From Hybos culiciformis (taxonomy: Eukaryota; Arthropoda; Insecta; Diptera; Hybotidae): a stretch of 64,000 nt of DNA. A model generated the notes under the pieces. The model saw only the letters and a program-made list of their open reading frames with translations, had not been told where the DNA came from and ran no database searches. The position numbers and the translations under genes are program-made. The stretch lies in the NCBI GenBank assembly GCA_964007475.1, contig OZ023274.1, positions 102,099,372 through 102,163,371 on the forward strand, read 5' to 3'. How positions within the stretch are numbered: the stretch's first letter is position 1; each line of letters opens with the position of its first letter. This document shows positions 1-13,044 of the stretch, piece after piece.

Positions 1-3000
1 TATATTAAAATTTTGTTCCTAAAAAAAAAACAAAGAAAAAGGAAAAACTAAAAACTAAAACTTACAGACTTTGAAAAATCTAGATTGTTGCAAAAAAAAA
101 TACCTATATGTATATATAAATAAAGCATAAAATGATGGCTCAAGTTCATAAAAATGTAAATTTTTTGGCAATAGTATGAAACTTTTGTTTAAGTTTTTTC
201 TTCCTAAAACTGTAATTTGAATTTAAACAATTTGATAATTTTCTTGTTAGTGAAAATTTATCACATGAAGAGAAAGTGTACATATAGACTTTTATTGTAA
301 TTTGGTAATATGAAAAATTTTGATTAAAAAACGTTCTACGTGTTAAGTAAGTTCAAATCATGTGAAGATAGCTCTGTTTCGAAAGTCACATAATAATGTA
401 AACTAAAGTTTGTAAGGTTGCTTAATATTTTCATCAGATGGCATCAGATAGAAGTTAAATAGTGCATTCTTGCCCTATTGGGATCAAATAAGTGGTTATC
501 AGGCTGAATTTAGTACAATACGAAATATAGTAGATAGAAGAGATCTATTATAAGTATGGATATTCCAGATTACAGATAAAAGATAAAATATTAGAGGTTG
601 GTTGAATTAAGTTGAGTTTGTGTACTATTGAGCCTTAATAATGTAATTCGCAAATATTAAATTCTTCACTAATTAAATTATTCCTTAAAAATATTTAATT
701 TAATTATTTTAAAGTAAGTATATACTCAATTTAAACTAAAAAAATAATTTAATTTCTGGATTATTATAATAACCGAAAGAAAATTTATGAATATTTTTTG
801 ATAATTTATTAAAAATTTACCACAAATTATTTAATAAATTGAATTTTTTTTGTAAATAATATGGAAAGTAAATGTGGTTATAGCAAATTATGTTACGGCC
901 AGTATTATTATTATGAAAATAATGTTCAAAAAAATGTTTATGCATATATTTTTATAATTTAAAACATACAAAAAATAAATAAATCAGATAAAATACAAAT
1001 AATTATTAATTTTTATTAATTTTTTTTAACATAATCTTTTATGTACTAAAAGCATAAGTGTAAAACATTAATAAAACTTTGAATATATATTTTATAGAAA
1101 TTAAAATTAATTATATTGTGTTTTTATGGTCACAATGTTGTCAAACAAGTAATTTCTTCTTATCAATATCTTTAACATTGACATAATATAATTAGTTTCG
1201 CTGGAATTGAAAAAATTTTAAAAATGTCAAGACTTTCTGTAGAATGATTTCTGTTAAATGATTTAATTAGTTACAGAAATTATAAGGACAATCTGTAAAG
1301 AAAAAGGCTCTAAACGACTGATTGATCACTGTAATCATATTTTAAGTAAGTGGATCAAAACTAGAAGTATGATTATCTGATTCTAGCACTGAATTTTTCT
1401 TCACACAAGAACTTGAAGTACATGGCTTCGCGAGGAATAATTCTTTGTTTTTTTAATAAAATAATTTAAATTTAATAATTTTTTATTTTTTTTCATTTAC
1501 AATTTGATATGCAGATTTTATATTTTTTCAAGTATTATTAATTTTGTCTTAGGGTCATAAATTAAAATCTTCTATAAAAAGGTGTGTCCAAAGTCAAATG
1601 CATTTAATTCAAATTTGTACAAAAAAAAAATTAAAATTCAAAAAATTTTTATCGTAAATCTGATTATACCAAATTGTTTTTTTTTTTATTTTTTGTGTCA
1701 CTAAAAATGTATCTTTTACTCGTTTATCATTCGGAACAAAATAAAATTATAAAATTATTAACATTTTCATTTGCAGCACAAAAGCATATAAAAAATAAAT
1801 TTTACATATGAGGCGTGTAAGAAAAAAAAAAAACAAAAAACAAAACGCTAAAAAACTCCCGTTGTGCCTTTCCTGCCAACAAAAAAGATAATAAATTTAA
1901 TGCTCTCTCTAGTTTTGGAAACTTTTATAGTCTCAACATGTACAAAAATTATATTTAACAAAAATTTTGCCATTGAAATTAAAAGTTATCCTTGTTGTAA
2001 TTTATCCCGCAAAAAATAAAAAAAAATAAAAAAAATAAAAATAAAAAAATCATAATTTAACAATTAAGTATGATTTTAAATTTTAACAAGTGTATTTTTA
2101 TATATGGAACGATGATGATAGTTTACCAGTAATATAATTCATTGCTTGGTTAAGCCCTGATTTTTCTGGTTCTTAATTTATTATCTGACAAAGTAACAAT
2201 TTGTTTGGCTAATATACGATTTTATTATTACCCAAAAATTTTAAATATTTGCTATGTTCTTGAAAGTCAATAGCTGTACTGACTAATATTTCGACAGAGG
2301 ACTTTAAGTAACACGATCCTTCTTCAGTTCTCGAGCTGGTTTTTTTTTTTCAAGTTAGAAAGGACGAATAAATTTCGTTATTTAGTCAATTTGGATTGTG
2401 TTATCATTTCTGTTTAATATAAAATTCTGTTTCCATTTGGATCGGTTCGATTTCGGTTCAAAATTTTACTCTCTCTCCCACACAATTATTAATTTTCCGA
2501 AAATTTTATTTAAGTTAAATACCACTTATAAATTTGAAAGTTTGAAGTGAAAAACTTTTCAAAAAAAGTTTTCCTATAATGTATTAAGTGTGTCCTAAAT
2601 TTAGAAGTTTTATTTCATTTCATTCATATAAATATAAATCTTTCGAGCGCATATACACAGTGTAAATTTATTCATAATTTAAAATTTACTCAAACAACAT
2701 AGGGTATAATTTATTCTTTAGAAATTTATTATATATATATTTATTAAATTTAATGTTCATACAAAACACGCTATGTTATCCTTTTAATTTCAGAACTCCA
2801 GAAATAAAAAAGGATAATAATGTACAAATATACTTTTTTTTTCTTCTCTTACGGAAAACGCATTTCATATGAAAAATTCTGGTTCTACTAAATAAAACAA
2901 AAACTTTAACATTTCCGTATTTTATTTTTCTTCAAAAAAAAAAATTATATTTTATATTTTAAGAAGAATAAAATATAAAAAATATTTTGTAGTTATGTGT

Positions 3001-5300
3001 GTATAAATTTATCAAAATTACGAATGATAAAAATGCAAACAAGAAATGAAAAAAAAAAAAAAGTGTGTATACATTTCAACCCTGCCAAAAATTTATTCTG
3101 TGAGATAGACTTCCGAAAACATAACTTATTTTATGTTTTTTGGGTATTTAATACAAAAATGGGAAGAAAAAAAAAACCAAACTTGGTAAAATTTACATTT
3201 TCCATAAATTTTGTCGTTTTTTTTTTTTTTATCCTGTTCTAGAAATATTTAGCTTGAGTGAAATTACAAAATAAACCTTATTTGTGACTGGTTAAAAAAA
3301 AAGAAAGGAAATAATGTTCCACTGTGGCTCGTTAGTAGTTTCAAAATCATTGAAATATAATGTGTTATAAAGTCATTAAATAAAATTAAAGATATTTTCC
3401 ATAAAAAAATTATAGTTATTTTTTGCATTTTGTTCGACGAAGAAAATATAAAATGATTTTACTGCCAAAACATAGAAACAAGTTTAATAATTATTATAAC
3501 AAAAACTTCCAAAGTTTCAATTTGCTCAACAGTTTCATTGAAGTAAATTTCTGTTCCATCCATTTTTTTTCAACCGAATTGGTGTTTGTAACAAAGATTT
3601 ATAGATTTGTTTTTTTATTATTTACTCAAAAAAAAATCGTAATACTATATTAGGACTGAATTTGGGATGAGATTTCTGGTCTATGTTACGATGTGTTATC
3701 TTCTCTTGAAATTTGCATACGTGATTTTTAGTTAAATTATTGTGAAATAATTCAATTATATATTTTTTTTTGTAGTAAAAACTGAGAAAATTTACTTAGA
3801 AAATTGCACATAGTGTTCACATAGTGATGTTTTATGGAAAATTTCGAAAATTCAATAAAAGTACTTGATAAAAATAAATATAACGTCTAGTATTTAATCA
3901 CAGGTTCTATCTGTCCTTCTAGCTGTACTTCAAAATTAACTTTAAATTTTCTTTCAAGGATACACTTAAAGAATTTTCTTAATAAAAAAAATCCTTATTG
4001 GATCATTGGATGTAGTGCGTGCAATATGTTAACAAATTCTTTAAAAAACACTTGACAGCTCCAATTAAGTAAATTTTTTATCGAAGGATGTTTCATTGCA
4101 TGAATTTTAAAATATATTTCTTTTGTTAATTATTAGTCTACAAATTACAAAAAAAAAAAAAAAAAATTGGAATTAATTTTGTTGTTTTATTGGAATTAAT
4201 TTTTGTATTTTTATTGATATCATGAATTTTTATAGTAATTGTTCTGTAAATTTTATACAATTCCCATTATTATTGAAACATATATATAACTCAATAATAA
4301 TAGTAATTTCTGATATAATTTAAAATCATTATTTATATTATATCAAATAAAAAAAAAAAATTTTAATCGATTCGCTTACAAAAATTAAGTTAATAAAATC
4401 ATTATATTATTATTACTTTTGATTTTTCCATTTAATTTTGTATTTTCAACTCAAATTACAAATTTTTATATACACATATATAGAGTACATCATATACATG
4501 TAAATTAAATATTAAAAAAAAATAAATAAAAAATCGTGAATTATTTATTTACTGCATTGAAATTTTGTTTTCATACTGTAATGTGCAATGATTATTATGT
4601 ACTCAGTGTAATGAGTAATTATAATTTAACTTTAGGTGAATTTTTTTAAATACATTATAAACAAACGAAACGACAATTCTAACTTAAATTATATAGATAA
4701 TTTGTTTTGAATAAAATAGTTTACTTTATATGAGAAATTTCATGTATTTAGGAATTCTTATAAATTTTTATACGCAAGATACAAAATAAATAAATATTTT
4801 GATAATTTTTACCATTAACTTCACAAATTGTATACATCTAATCCCTATTGTATGCGTAAGAACAAAAAATTTCTATATCCCGACCAGTTCGAATCCTCGG
4901 CTAAAGGTTCCTTCAGTCAACATTTTCTCAGATTCTTATTATCATCGAAATCATTTTTGACCCCTAGTTCGAATTCTAGGACAAAGTCGAGGAACTTAAA
5001 AATTTTCGAGCTTCAGAATTGTACTAATTTAATTAAATATTTTTAGTATGAATTCTGAATTATGTCTGCATAGTGTCGACAAACGAACGAACAGGCTTGA
5101 AATGGAATAATGGAAAACTGGTTAAAAATGAACTAAAATTTAACAATTTTACTTTAAATGTGCCTTCACATTAAAAATTATATCGCCCACTTTTATTTCA
5201 ATTTGTTGTTTTTTTTTCTGCTATTTTTCTTAACCCAAGTATCGAATTGAAAAAATAAGGTAATTATGAGAATTAATAAAACCGATATATAAAAAAAAAA

Positions 5301-5316
5301 TATATATATATATATA
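5301..5316. repeat. (TA)n microsatellite
   Basis: Eight TA units directly after a ten-A tract, followed by GTGTGTATAGG. A simple repeat of a kind common throughout the window. Confidence 0.9.
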
Positions 5317-6211
5317 GTGTGTATAGGAATCATGAGTTTATTTTCTGGTAAATCAATATAATGATTTTTCCAATAAATAACATACATATATTGCAGTATG
5401 AACAGAAATGCAAACACATACAACCAACTAGAAGGAATTCAATTCAGATTATGTATAGTTTGAACAAGAACATAAAGAGGAACATGTTTTGCATTTTTAA
5501 TTAAAAACGTATGCCTTTCTTGTTTTTCTTTTGATAGCATTAATACTATTATTATATTATCATTTAAAGCATAAATTAATAATGTTGGACCGTATATATA
5601 AGCATTAAAATTACATATTAAATTAAACAATATAAAAAATGTTTATTTGTTGTTGTTAGTTTTCAAATTAAAATATTTATTGCTGCTCCATTCTGGTTTC
5701 GGAGGAATTTATAATAATGGTCTAATTAATGTATGCTTAATGAAATTATATGTGCAACCATATTGAAATCTTATTTTATTTTATAATTGCTTCACTTTTG
5801 GTAATCAAAAATATGACAATTTAAAGCTGACTTCTAATTTCCGAATTTCAGAAACCTTTAAGACATACGATAAATGTTATTGAAATGAAGTGATGGGGGT
5901 TATGAAAGCGTACATGCCAAATTTAAGATATTTTTGACGGCTATTTTCATGATTTATATAATTATGAATGGGGCATTAACAATAAATAAATTAGATGTCA
6001 TGTTACAGAAAAAATTTGACAACTTCATAGAATACAAAAAAAAAAAATAAAATACGGAGAAGCTTGTAATTAATTTGAAATTATATTTTTTCTATGAGAT
6101 AAATCGTGATTCTTGTTCTATTGTGTGAAGAAAATTTTTAGTAAAATTATATAATGTTTATATGATCAGAATTTTTATTTATGTTTTCTTTTATTTATAT
6201 TCTTTATTACT

Positions 6212-6229
6212 ATTATTATTATTATTATT
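6212..6229. repeat. (ATT)6 microsatellite
   Basis: Six uninterrupted ATT units. ATT/AAT is the dominant trinucleotide repeat in the window, with further tracts at 8698, 17952, 18003, 18076, 49003 and 57529. Confidence 0.9.
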
Positions 6230-8990
6230 CTTTTAATATAATAAAAAAAAAATTTGTTTTTTAACTATACTATATGCATATAATTTATAGTTAAAATACA
6301 AGCAATAAAGTATGTTAAAGATTTATATCAAAAACATATCGTATAATATTCAATATGAATATGTAATTCAAAATGAAAAGATTTATAGATATTTCTTGAT
6401 TCAATTACATAATGTTCTTTTATTAGGTGCTTGGGATATTATTATTTTTTTTAGGAAAAAAAAAATAAAAATTATTGAAATTATTTTTAACTTGCAACAT
6501 TTTGGCAATAAATTAGTTTTTTCCTTTTTTTTTTTGTCGGTTTCAATGAAATTTCGCGCATATTGTAAAATTTCTCATAATACATATATAAGAAAAAAAT
6601 ATAATATTTTTTATCTTATGTCGAAATTTCATCAGAGCATATTTCATTTTTTTTCTTTTGTTGTGTTATTTTTATATCAAGAATCTCGTTTGGCGTTTAA
6701 TCAAAAATACTTGTATGTACATATTATGCTCATGTGAACATAAAGATTGATTGAAAGAAAATATATTCACAATTTAATATAAATTTTTGAAATCAATGTA
6801 CATTATTGGCTATATATATGAATTTCGCAACTGAAATGTATAAATCTTAAATATTGAAATTTGAAATTGCAAAAATTTGAAAAGCCAAAAAGAATGTAGA
6901 AATTGGATTGTATTGACCTACTGTTAATAATTTTTTTTTTACCACCCTTTTTTATGTTTATTTGCGGTTTTTGATATTTCATTAAGATAATTATTACGTA
7001 TGAAATTTAAAAGTCAAACATTTACATGCAGTGTGTGATTAGAAGTTTTTAATAATTAGGTTTTTAACTTAAGCCATGACTCAAAAATAGATACAATATA
7101 TGTTTTGTGCTTCTCGTATTCGCTCTCTTAATTTTTTTCCTTAAACTGCAGATCCTAGTTTTTAACACTCTGATAACTAGGATTACCCACCTTGTCTATA
7201 AAGTACTTCTGCAAATTAATATTTCTCTGCTTAAAATTACTAGCAAGTTATATTTTTAAAGTTTCGATATTTGCCTTAGGCATTACTAATTACTAAAATT
7301 TCAAGTCTAGACTATAAATCAGGGGAAAACATGAATATTTTTGACGTAAATGAAATTAAATAAATTCATATAATCCTAAAATCGAAATACATAGTAACTT
7401 AGTAACTTGTTTGTGTTGATCAACATTCAAGGTAACATTTATAGTCTAGAATATTTTATGAATATAATTTGAATATTTTACTACACAAAAAAAATATAAA
7501 CATAAATAATCCCTTTTTATATGCTATATGTCTATACTAATAGATTTTCACTTTTAGAATATTAAATTATAAATTATTCAAAAACTGACCATGAAAATTA
7601 TTAAAAATGTTTTATTTATTTTATTTTTTATCAAATATTAATATAAGTTCATGTAAGAAATCACTAAGGAATTTATTAAAAAAAAGTAATAAAATAATAT
7701 AAAAAATTATATTACTAAAAAGAAATATTATCCTTTCACTTACATACATCATTTTTTTTTCTGACTGAATATACAATACTTAAGTCAAGGGATGCAAGAA
7801 TTATTTTAATCTTGAATCCACTAACATAACCTAAAATCTCTAGAAAATGTACCGAATTTCGATATCTAGGATGGTTCGAACAAACTCGAAAGTGAATAAG
7901 TTTAAACAAAAATTTCATAAAATTTACATCCCTGATAGAATAACCAAAAATTCATAAAAAAAAATATCAAGTTTAAGAACTTATATTTTTTATTCAAGTT
8001 TTTTATTTTTTATCCAAAAAAAAAAAAGGCTAAAGGTTTAACATTTTAACAACAAAGATAATTTTTTTTTTTTTAGCATAAAAAAAATCTTTTATAGCAA
8101 TTTTATAATATTATTTCGGGACGTGATATGAATGCAATTTCATTAAAAGAAGAATATATATTTTTTTTTTCTCGCAAAAAAATAAGATAATATTATGAAA
8201 AAGAAATGGAATTTTAAACTTTTTTTTATTAGATATAAAAAAGATTTGATAAAATAAATCGCTTACACTAAAAAAAAACTTAAATTTAAATTTTAACGAT
8301 TTGTGAACTAAAAATTAAAGCCATGAGTGAAAAAAGTGTATAGCACACATATGTGAAGTACCACTGTATTAAAACAGTATACATGTGTAGTAAAATATAC
8401 AATTTAGTCATCGCGGAAAATGCCAGATTACAGGTACGGTAAAGATCCATATTCATATTGACAACATGAGATAAGCTACTTATCAGACTCAATTGTAAGG
8501 CTCGCTACTTAATTATGAGCTTGACTGAATTCTACGAATGATAAGTATCGTTTTATTCTACTAAATTTACGATTTAGTACGTTCATGTGATCTAATTGAA
8601 AAATTTCTGAGTGTAGATTTTTTTAATTTTTTATTTTTCCAAATTTAATTACAACGACTTTAGGACATTATTTTTTGGCATTTTTTCGTCGAATAGAATA
8701 ATAATAATAATCAACAGAACAAAGGGAGTATTCTGTTTTTAATACTTTTTTTTTTTGATAAAGGTTCAAAGGAATAGATTTTTTTTTTTTATATAATTTG
8801 GAGTTATCTCTTTATTTCTTTTTTATTTTTTTTTTTATTTTACCTTCAAACAAGAGAAGGATAAAAGTGAAATTTAATTTATTTTGATTGTTTATACGAT
8901 TATTGGATTTTGTTGTTTCTATGTTCTTAATAGAAATATATACAGAGCACAGCTATAAAATAAATAAAATAAATTACTAACGCAAAGGTG

Positions 8991-9016
8991 TATAAAAACG
9001 AGATATATAAAAACGA
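8991..9016 (+). promoter_or_regulatory. Duplicated TATA-box-like motif
   Basis: TATAAAAACGA occurs twice, at 8991-9001 and 9006-9016, 24-49 bases upstream of the small ORF at 9040. TATAAAA matches the core TATA box, but such strings are frequent in this base composition, so promoter activity is unproven. Confidence 0.2.
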
Positions 9017-9039
9017 AAAAGCTTCATTAAATTAGAGAA

Positions 9040-9138
9040 ATGGCCGACGAAATTTTGCGTAAATTAGTGTTTGTGGAAGTTATTTTATATATGAAAAACT
9101 TCAATTTAGATAGTTTTATTATAAAACAAATTTTCTAG
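9040..9138 (+). CDS. Possible 32-codon small ORF, unrecognised
   Basis: ATG at 9040 has A at -3 and G at +4 (GAAATGGCC), a good initiation context. The product starts MADEILRKLVFVEV and ends in TAG at 9136-9138. The first codons (GCC GAC GAA … CGT) are richer in G+C than their surroundings, and two TATA-like motifs lie just upstream. No homologue is recognised and no splice-site pair is evident. A 32-codon ORF is expected often by chance here, so this is a weak candidate. Confidence 0.15.
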   Translation: MADEILRKLVFVEVILYMKNFNLDSFIIKQIF

Positions 9139-9168
9139 AAGTTCTAAGTATCAACTTCTAGAAGATTC
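9133..9168. promoter_or_regulatory. Heat-shock-element-like pair
   Basis: TTCTAGAAG occurs twice, at 9133-9141 and 9156-9164. The second copy extends to TTCTAGAAGATTC, an exact three-unit HSF consensus (TTCnnGAAnnTTC). The two copies also form a perfect inverted repeat, CTAGAAGTT / AACTTCTAG. HSF binding is inference; no heat-shock gene is visible next to it. Confidence 0.35.
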
Positions 9169-9395
9169 CGAAGTACTCAGTTTGTAATATGATTTCATCG
9201 CCCTAAGATTATAAGCAGAGGCTTCTGATTTGACATTTCGATTTTATATGTAGCCCTTGAGTATATTTCTTAATCCATACTACACTGTTTTATTGTTAAA
9301 GCTACAGCACACTATCGAGTGAAACAAACCTATATAATATACATAAGTTTCAACGAAACTCTTATGATGAATTAGATTAGTCACACAGTTAACCT

Positions 9396-12300
9396 AAATT
9401 TTTTTTAAAATTTTCAAATATATATGTAGATAAATTTTTTCTATAAAATATTTTAGTTGAATATTTAAATTCATTAGTTTCAGAAAAAAAAAAAAAAAAT
9501 TCCTTTCAGTTTCAAATTGTTTATTTTATTTATATTCGTTATTATTATTATTTTAAGAATATTTTATATTAATGAAAACTATATGCAAATAACAACTCTG
9601 TAATAGTAAGATTTTAACTCGTTTTAATTTTCTATTTTGTATTTATTTATTTTTTTTTTCTTTTAAATCTTTCACATCAGACGTCGATGAGGATTTTCTT
9701 TAATATAAATTCTTTTAAGCCTTTAAGAGTATTAAATGCTTGTTTTTTTTTCTTCCTCTTTTATTTTCAAGTTTATTAAAACTTCTTCAATTATAAAAGA
9801 TAAAATTCAATTAAAATTAAGAAAATCTTAAAATGTAAATGTAGGTTTTTCTTTTTAATGTATATTAATAAGTATAGAGTCAAAGAGAGTTTATGATAAA
9901 ATTTATGCAGTATTTTCCTTTTATTTATTAAATGAAATGAAAAAAAAAAAATATAAAATAAAAATTCTAAATTAATGATGTTACATGAATTTATTTTAAA
10001 TTCTTATAGAAAATTTTGTATGTATTAGATAACAGATCCATCCACCTACATAATAGTGCATCTAGAGAACTAAATACCAAAAATTAATTTGAAAGTATAA
10101 TTTTATAACATTTTCTTACAGTATAGAACTATAAAGAATCGAAACAAACAAAAAGGAATTTATTATAACTAATATTTTTTTGAAAAGATAATGTATGTCA
10201 AAAAGGTTCACTGATAAAACATAATTTCTATATATTCTTAATTCATTATGTTGCCTTATATACATAAAAGATATGTTATTAAATGTGTTCTAATTTAAAA
10301 AATTTGATAAAAAAAAAAAATGAAATAAAAAATTCAAAAAGATTTCCTGAATGAGAATATAAAATTATAATATTTTTAATTTCCATTCATTTTTTTTTAT
10401 TGCATTTGATGCACAAATATAAATTCTATTATATTTTTTCTATATTATACTGATTTTTGCATACAACATAACATTCACATTTTATTTTTTTGTTAAAGAA
10501 TATTCAGATGGTGGCGCCTCAAATGATACACAATGCAAAGAAAATTAATTCAATTTACATAATATTTTCTTTATAAATTTATTTTTTATTTTTAATTCTT
10601 TTTTTTTTTTTTTTTTTGTATCTTCAAATGCGATTTTAGTCTTTCTGCTTTGATTTGTGATGAACTTGACACTCACTTATAGTAATCAGATATGGATAAA
10701 AATGTATCTTAAAGATAAAAATCTTTTATATATATATACATTTTTTTTTTTTGTATATAAAAAATAAAGAAAAAAAAATTCATTTTCTTTTCATCTTATT
10801 CTCTTTTTGATTAAATATTCAGCTAAAAAAAATAATATGTATATATAAAAAAAAAATGAAGAGAAATATTTATATTTTCTTATTATTATTATTTTTTTAT
10901 ATTATTTTTGTTAAATTAAATGAAATTTTGTTAAATAAGTAGAGAGTGTCTGAATAATTTATTTATATAGTACAATATTCAGAATTCAGAGTCAGAGAGT
11001 GTTTATTCGAAGATAGTGTAGTATGGAGAAAAAAAGACATTATTTTTAATTGAAGTTTTAGATAAAAATTTGATGTAATCTTCTTCTATGCAACATCTAC
11101 TCTACTTTACTCAAGAATATACATTATGCTTGAGATTGTAACAGTCGTTAAGTGTAATGGGCTCAAAGGTTATATTTTTGCTTCTTTATTTCCAAATCCG
11201 ACTATTTAACATTTTTACCTATAATGAGAAATCAACTGTAACAATCTGATTTTGTGAAACGAGAAAAATTTTAATTTTGGGTCACGATTATGTGACTTTT
11301 CATTGTCATGCGACGACTATTTATAATATTAGTTTAAATTTTGTTATTTTTTTTTTTTTTATAATTTCTTTCAACTATAAAATGAGCTTAAATGATTTGA
11401 AAGAATGTTTAATATGTTTAAATCGCTTTAGTAAACATTATTTTTTTTTTATTTTGTGAATATTTTTGTTATGTGTAAATGTTTGTATCTTTTTTTTTTA
11501 TTTTATTTTATTATTATGCTGTTTTGAAGGTATATATTTCTCATGTGTCTTCTTTCTTTATAAAAAAAAAAAAAAATAAAAAACATTTTTTCGTATTTAT
11601 TTTTTATTTTCTCAAATCCAATTTATTTGTGCGTAAATTCGCATTAAATGCAAAAATTCACTAAATAAAAGATATACATTTTTTTTTTGTCATAATGCTC
11701 AAAATCATAAGAAAAAAAAAGTATCTTATAATATTTTTTTCTTTTTTTTTGCTGTTATATTTAATTTTTTGTTATGTTTATTCTATTATGTTTATATTTT
11801 TTTTTTTCTGTTATATATTATTTGTGTTGTATATTATTGTGTGCTTTATATAAAGAAGGAAAAGTGTATATTTCGACAAGGTTCGTTTTTCTTTTGGAAT
11901 TTTGATTACAATTTTTATTTAAAAAAAAAAAAAAAAAATGTTTTTTTTTATTTTTATTTTCATATGCACAAGAAATTTATCTAGAGAGTAAACTGTGGAG
12001 AAATCCCCACGGCTCTATATTCACAAATGGAAAATATTATGATATTAATGTAATGTGATCATTTTTTTTTTTTTTATTTTATTTAACTATGTATATAAGA
12101 AAATTGTATAAAGAAGGATAAAAATCAAACTGTACAAAGAGAAGAAAACTAAAAACAAATTGAAAATATGTTTTTTTTTTGAAAGAAATTTTAGGTATGA
12201 GAACATGTTCGGGCTTATATGAAGTTTGTGAATATATATAGTTTGTTTCTTTAAACATTTTGAAACAATTTAATGAGTTCGCTTTTAGATATGGCTTTTC

Positions 12301-13038
12301 TTCGGAAAAAGTTAACCGGCTGACAGTAGTTGTTACGATGCGTGAACAAAGTTTCATTATTTCCAGTTATTTCCTCCAATCATTAATCAGATCATTTAAT
12401 AGTGTATATCTTTCATATATTGTATAGTAAACAACATATAAATTGCCATAAATTTTGATTCTAAATTCAATTTCTGACTTTCTAATAATATGCTGTTATA
12501 AAGTTTTTATAAAACTTAATGTAAAAGGGTGAAATAAACCTTTTAAATTTCATGAGAATGCAAATTTGAAATTAAAATGAAAAAAAAAAAATTAAAACAG
12601 AAATATTGATTTTCTTAATGCTCAAGTGAACTATATTTTTTCTGTGTTTTATAAATATATACATTAAACTACCTATATGCAAAAATGTAACATTCATGCA
12701 AATATAAATATATTTTTTTTATTCTCGGAAAAATAGTTTTTCATAGATTGCAAATATACAATTTGACAATTTGATATAAATAAAATTAATTTCCATTCTC
12801 TATTTATCTTCTTCTTGAAATTTACTTTATAAGTTATATTTTTAGATTAATTCCGACTTCGGAACTATATGGTACTTATTGACTCAAAACACTGACAGGA
12901 TGTTCTCTCAAAAAGGTTCCGATAATACGTAAACCTTTCGTTTTCAGATTATATATATTTTTTTTTAATAAACAATTAATGGCGAAATAATTATCCCATT
13001 TTAATTTGAGCACCAACTTTGTGGTCAATATATATATA
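9396..13038. other. Non-coding stretch downstream of the Dok-7 exon
   Basis: Mostly poly-T/poly-A and short AT repeats, including about 19 T at 10599-10617. Distinct items are a CTCF-like motif at 10505 and the inverted repeat CTCAAG/CTTGAG at 11110-11134. A 92-codon minus ORF at 12079-12357 lies on the same strand as the Dok-7 exon, but it has no Dok-7 similarity and no acceptor with a pyrimidine tract, so it is not called. Confidence 0.6.
10505..10520. promoter_or_regulatory. CTCF-like insulator motif
   Basis: CAGATGGTGGCGCCTC resembles the GGTGGCGC core known for insect and vertebrate CTCF. G+C-rich strings like this are rare in the window. Occupancy is inference. Confidence 0.25.
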
Positions 13039-13044
13039 CCTTAC
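13039..13044 (-). other. 5' splice site of the Dok-7 exon
   Basis: On the minus strand the exon end is TTGCAG followed by GTAAGG, which differs from the ideal donor GTAAGT only at the last position. The intron continues into a TA-rich tract (TATATATATAT). This site fixes the exon end at 13045 and leaves the reading frame in phase 1. Confidence 0.85.

Larger units (their letters stand above)
1..8280. other. Non-coding AT-rich stretch, no gene seen
   Basis: Holds poly-A/T tracts (the longest about 17 A near 4149-4166), a 10-bp tandem CATCAGATGG/CATCAGATAG at 432-451, a TA run at 5301-5316, an ATT run at 6212-6229 and two isolated B-box-like motifs near 4886 and 4966. The 141-codon plus ORF at 6312-6737 is built of Phe/Lys/Ile runs from homopolymers, has no recognisable domain and is not called. 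Confidence 0.7.
8281..9395. other. Homopolymer-poor island, candidate regulatory DNA
   Basis: For most of about 1.1 kb the sequence has mixed composition; two homopolymer-rich patches interrupt it, near 8740-8840. It includes CACATATGTG (about 8346), ACTGT-ATTAAA-ACAGT, a GATA-like TTATCA, the homeodomain-like TTAATTATGA, and the heat-shock-element-like pair at 9133-9168. Further on, AGTTTC-AAC-GAAACT forms a perfect inverted repeat at 9346-9360. No gene family is recognisable. Regulatory function is inference from composition and motifs only. Confidence 0.3.
1..13044 (-). other. Inferred partial intron downstream of the Dok-7 exon
   Basis: No further Dok-7 coding exon is recognisable on the minus strand between the donor at 13044 and the window edge. 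The next exon should begin with a dinucleotide completing an Asp-like codon, then a Cys-like codon. The one good acceptor with that start (near 1287, TTTCTTTACAG|ATTGT) runs into a stop after a few unrelated codons. Inference: the intron is at least 13 kb, unless an exon was missed. Confidence 0.6.

Noticed and set aside
1342..1450. Ser/Thr-rich open minus-strand stretch of about 35 codons ending in TAA
   Set aside because: Considered as a terminal exon of the Dok-7 gene, but lacks a pyrimidine-tract acceptor and known similarity.
6312..6737. 141-codon plus-strand ORF, the longest ATG-initiated ORF I could identify
   Set aside because: Composition is Phe/Lys/Ile/Tyr runs produced by poly-T and poly-A tracts; no domain, splice signals or homologue recognised.
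12079..12357. 92-codon minus ORF about 700 bp downstream of the Dok-7 exon, same strand
   Set aside because: It does not resemble the Dok-7 PH continuation, has no pyrimidine-tract acceptor before it, and ends in poly-Lys/Phe from homopolymers.
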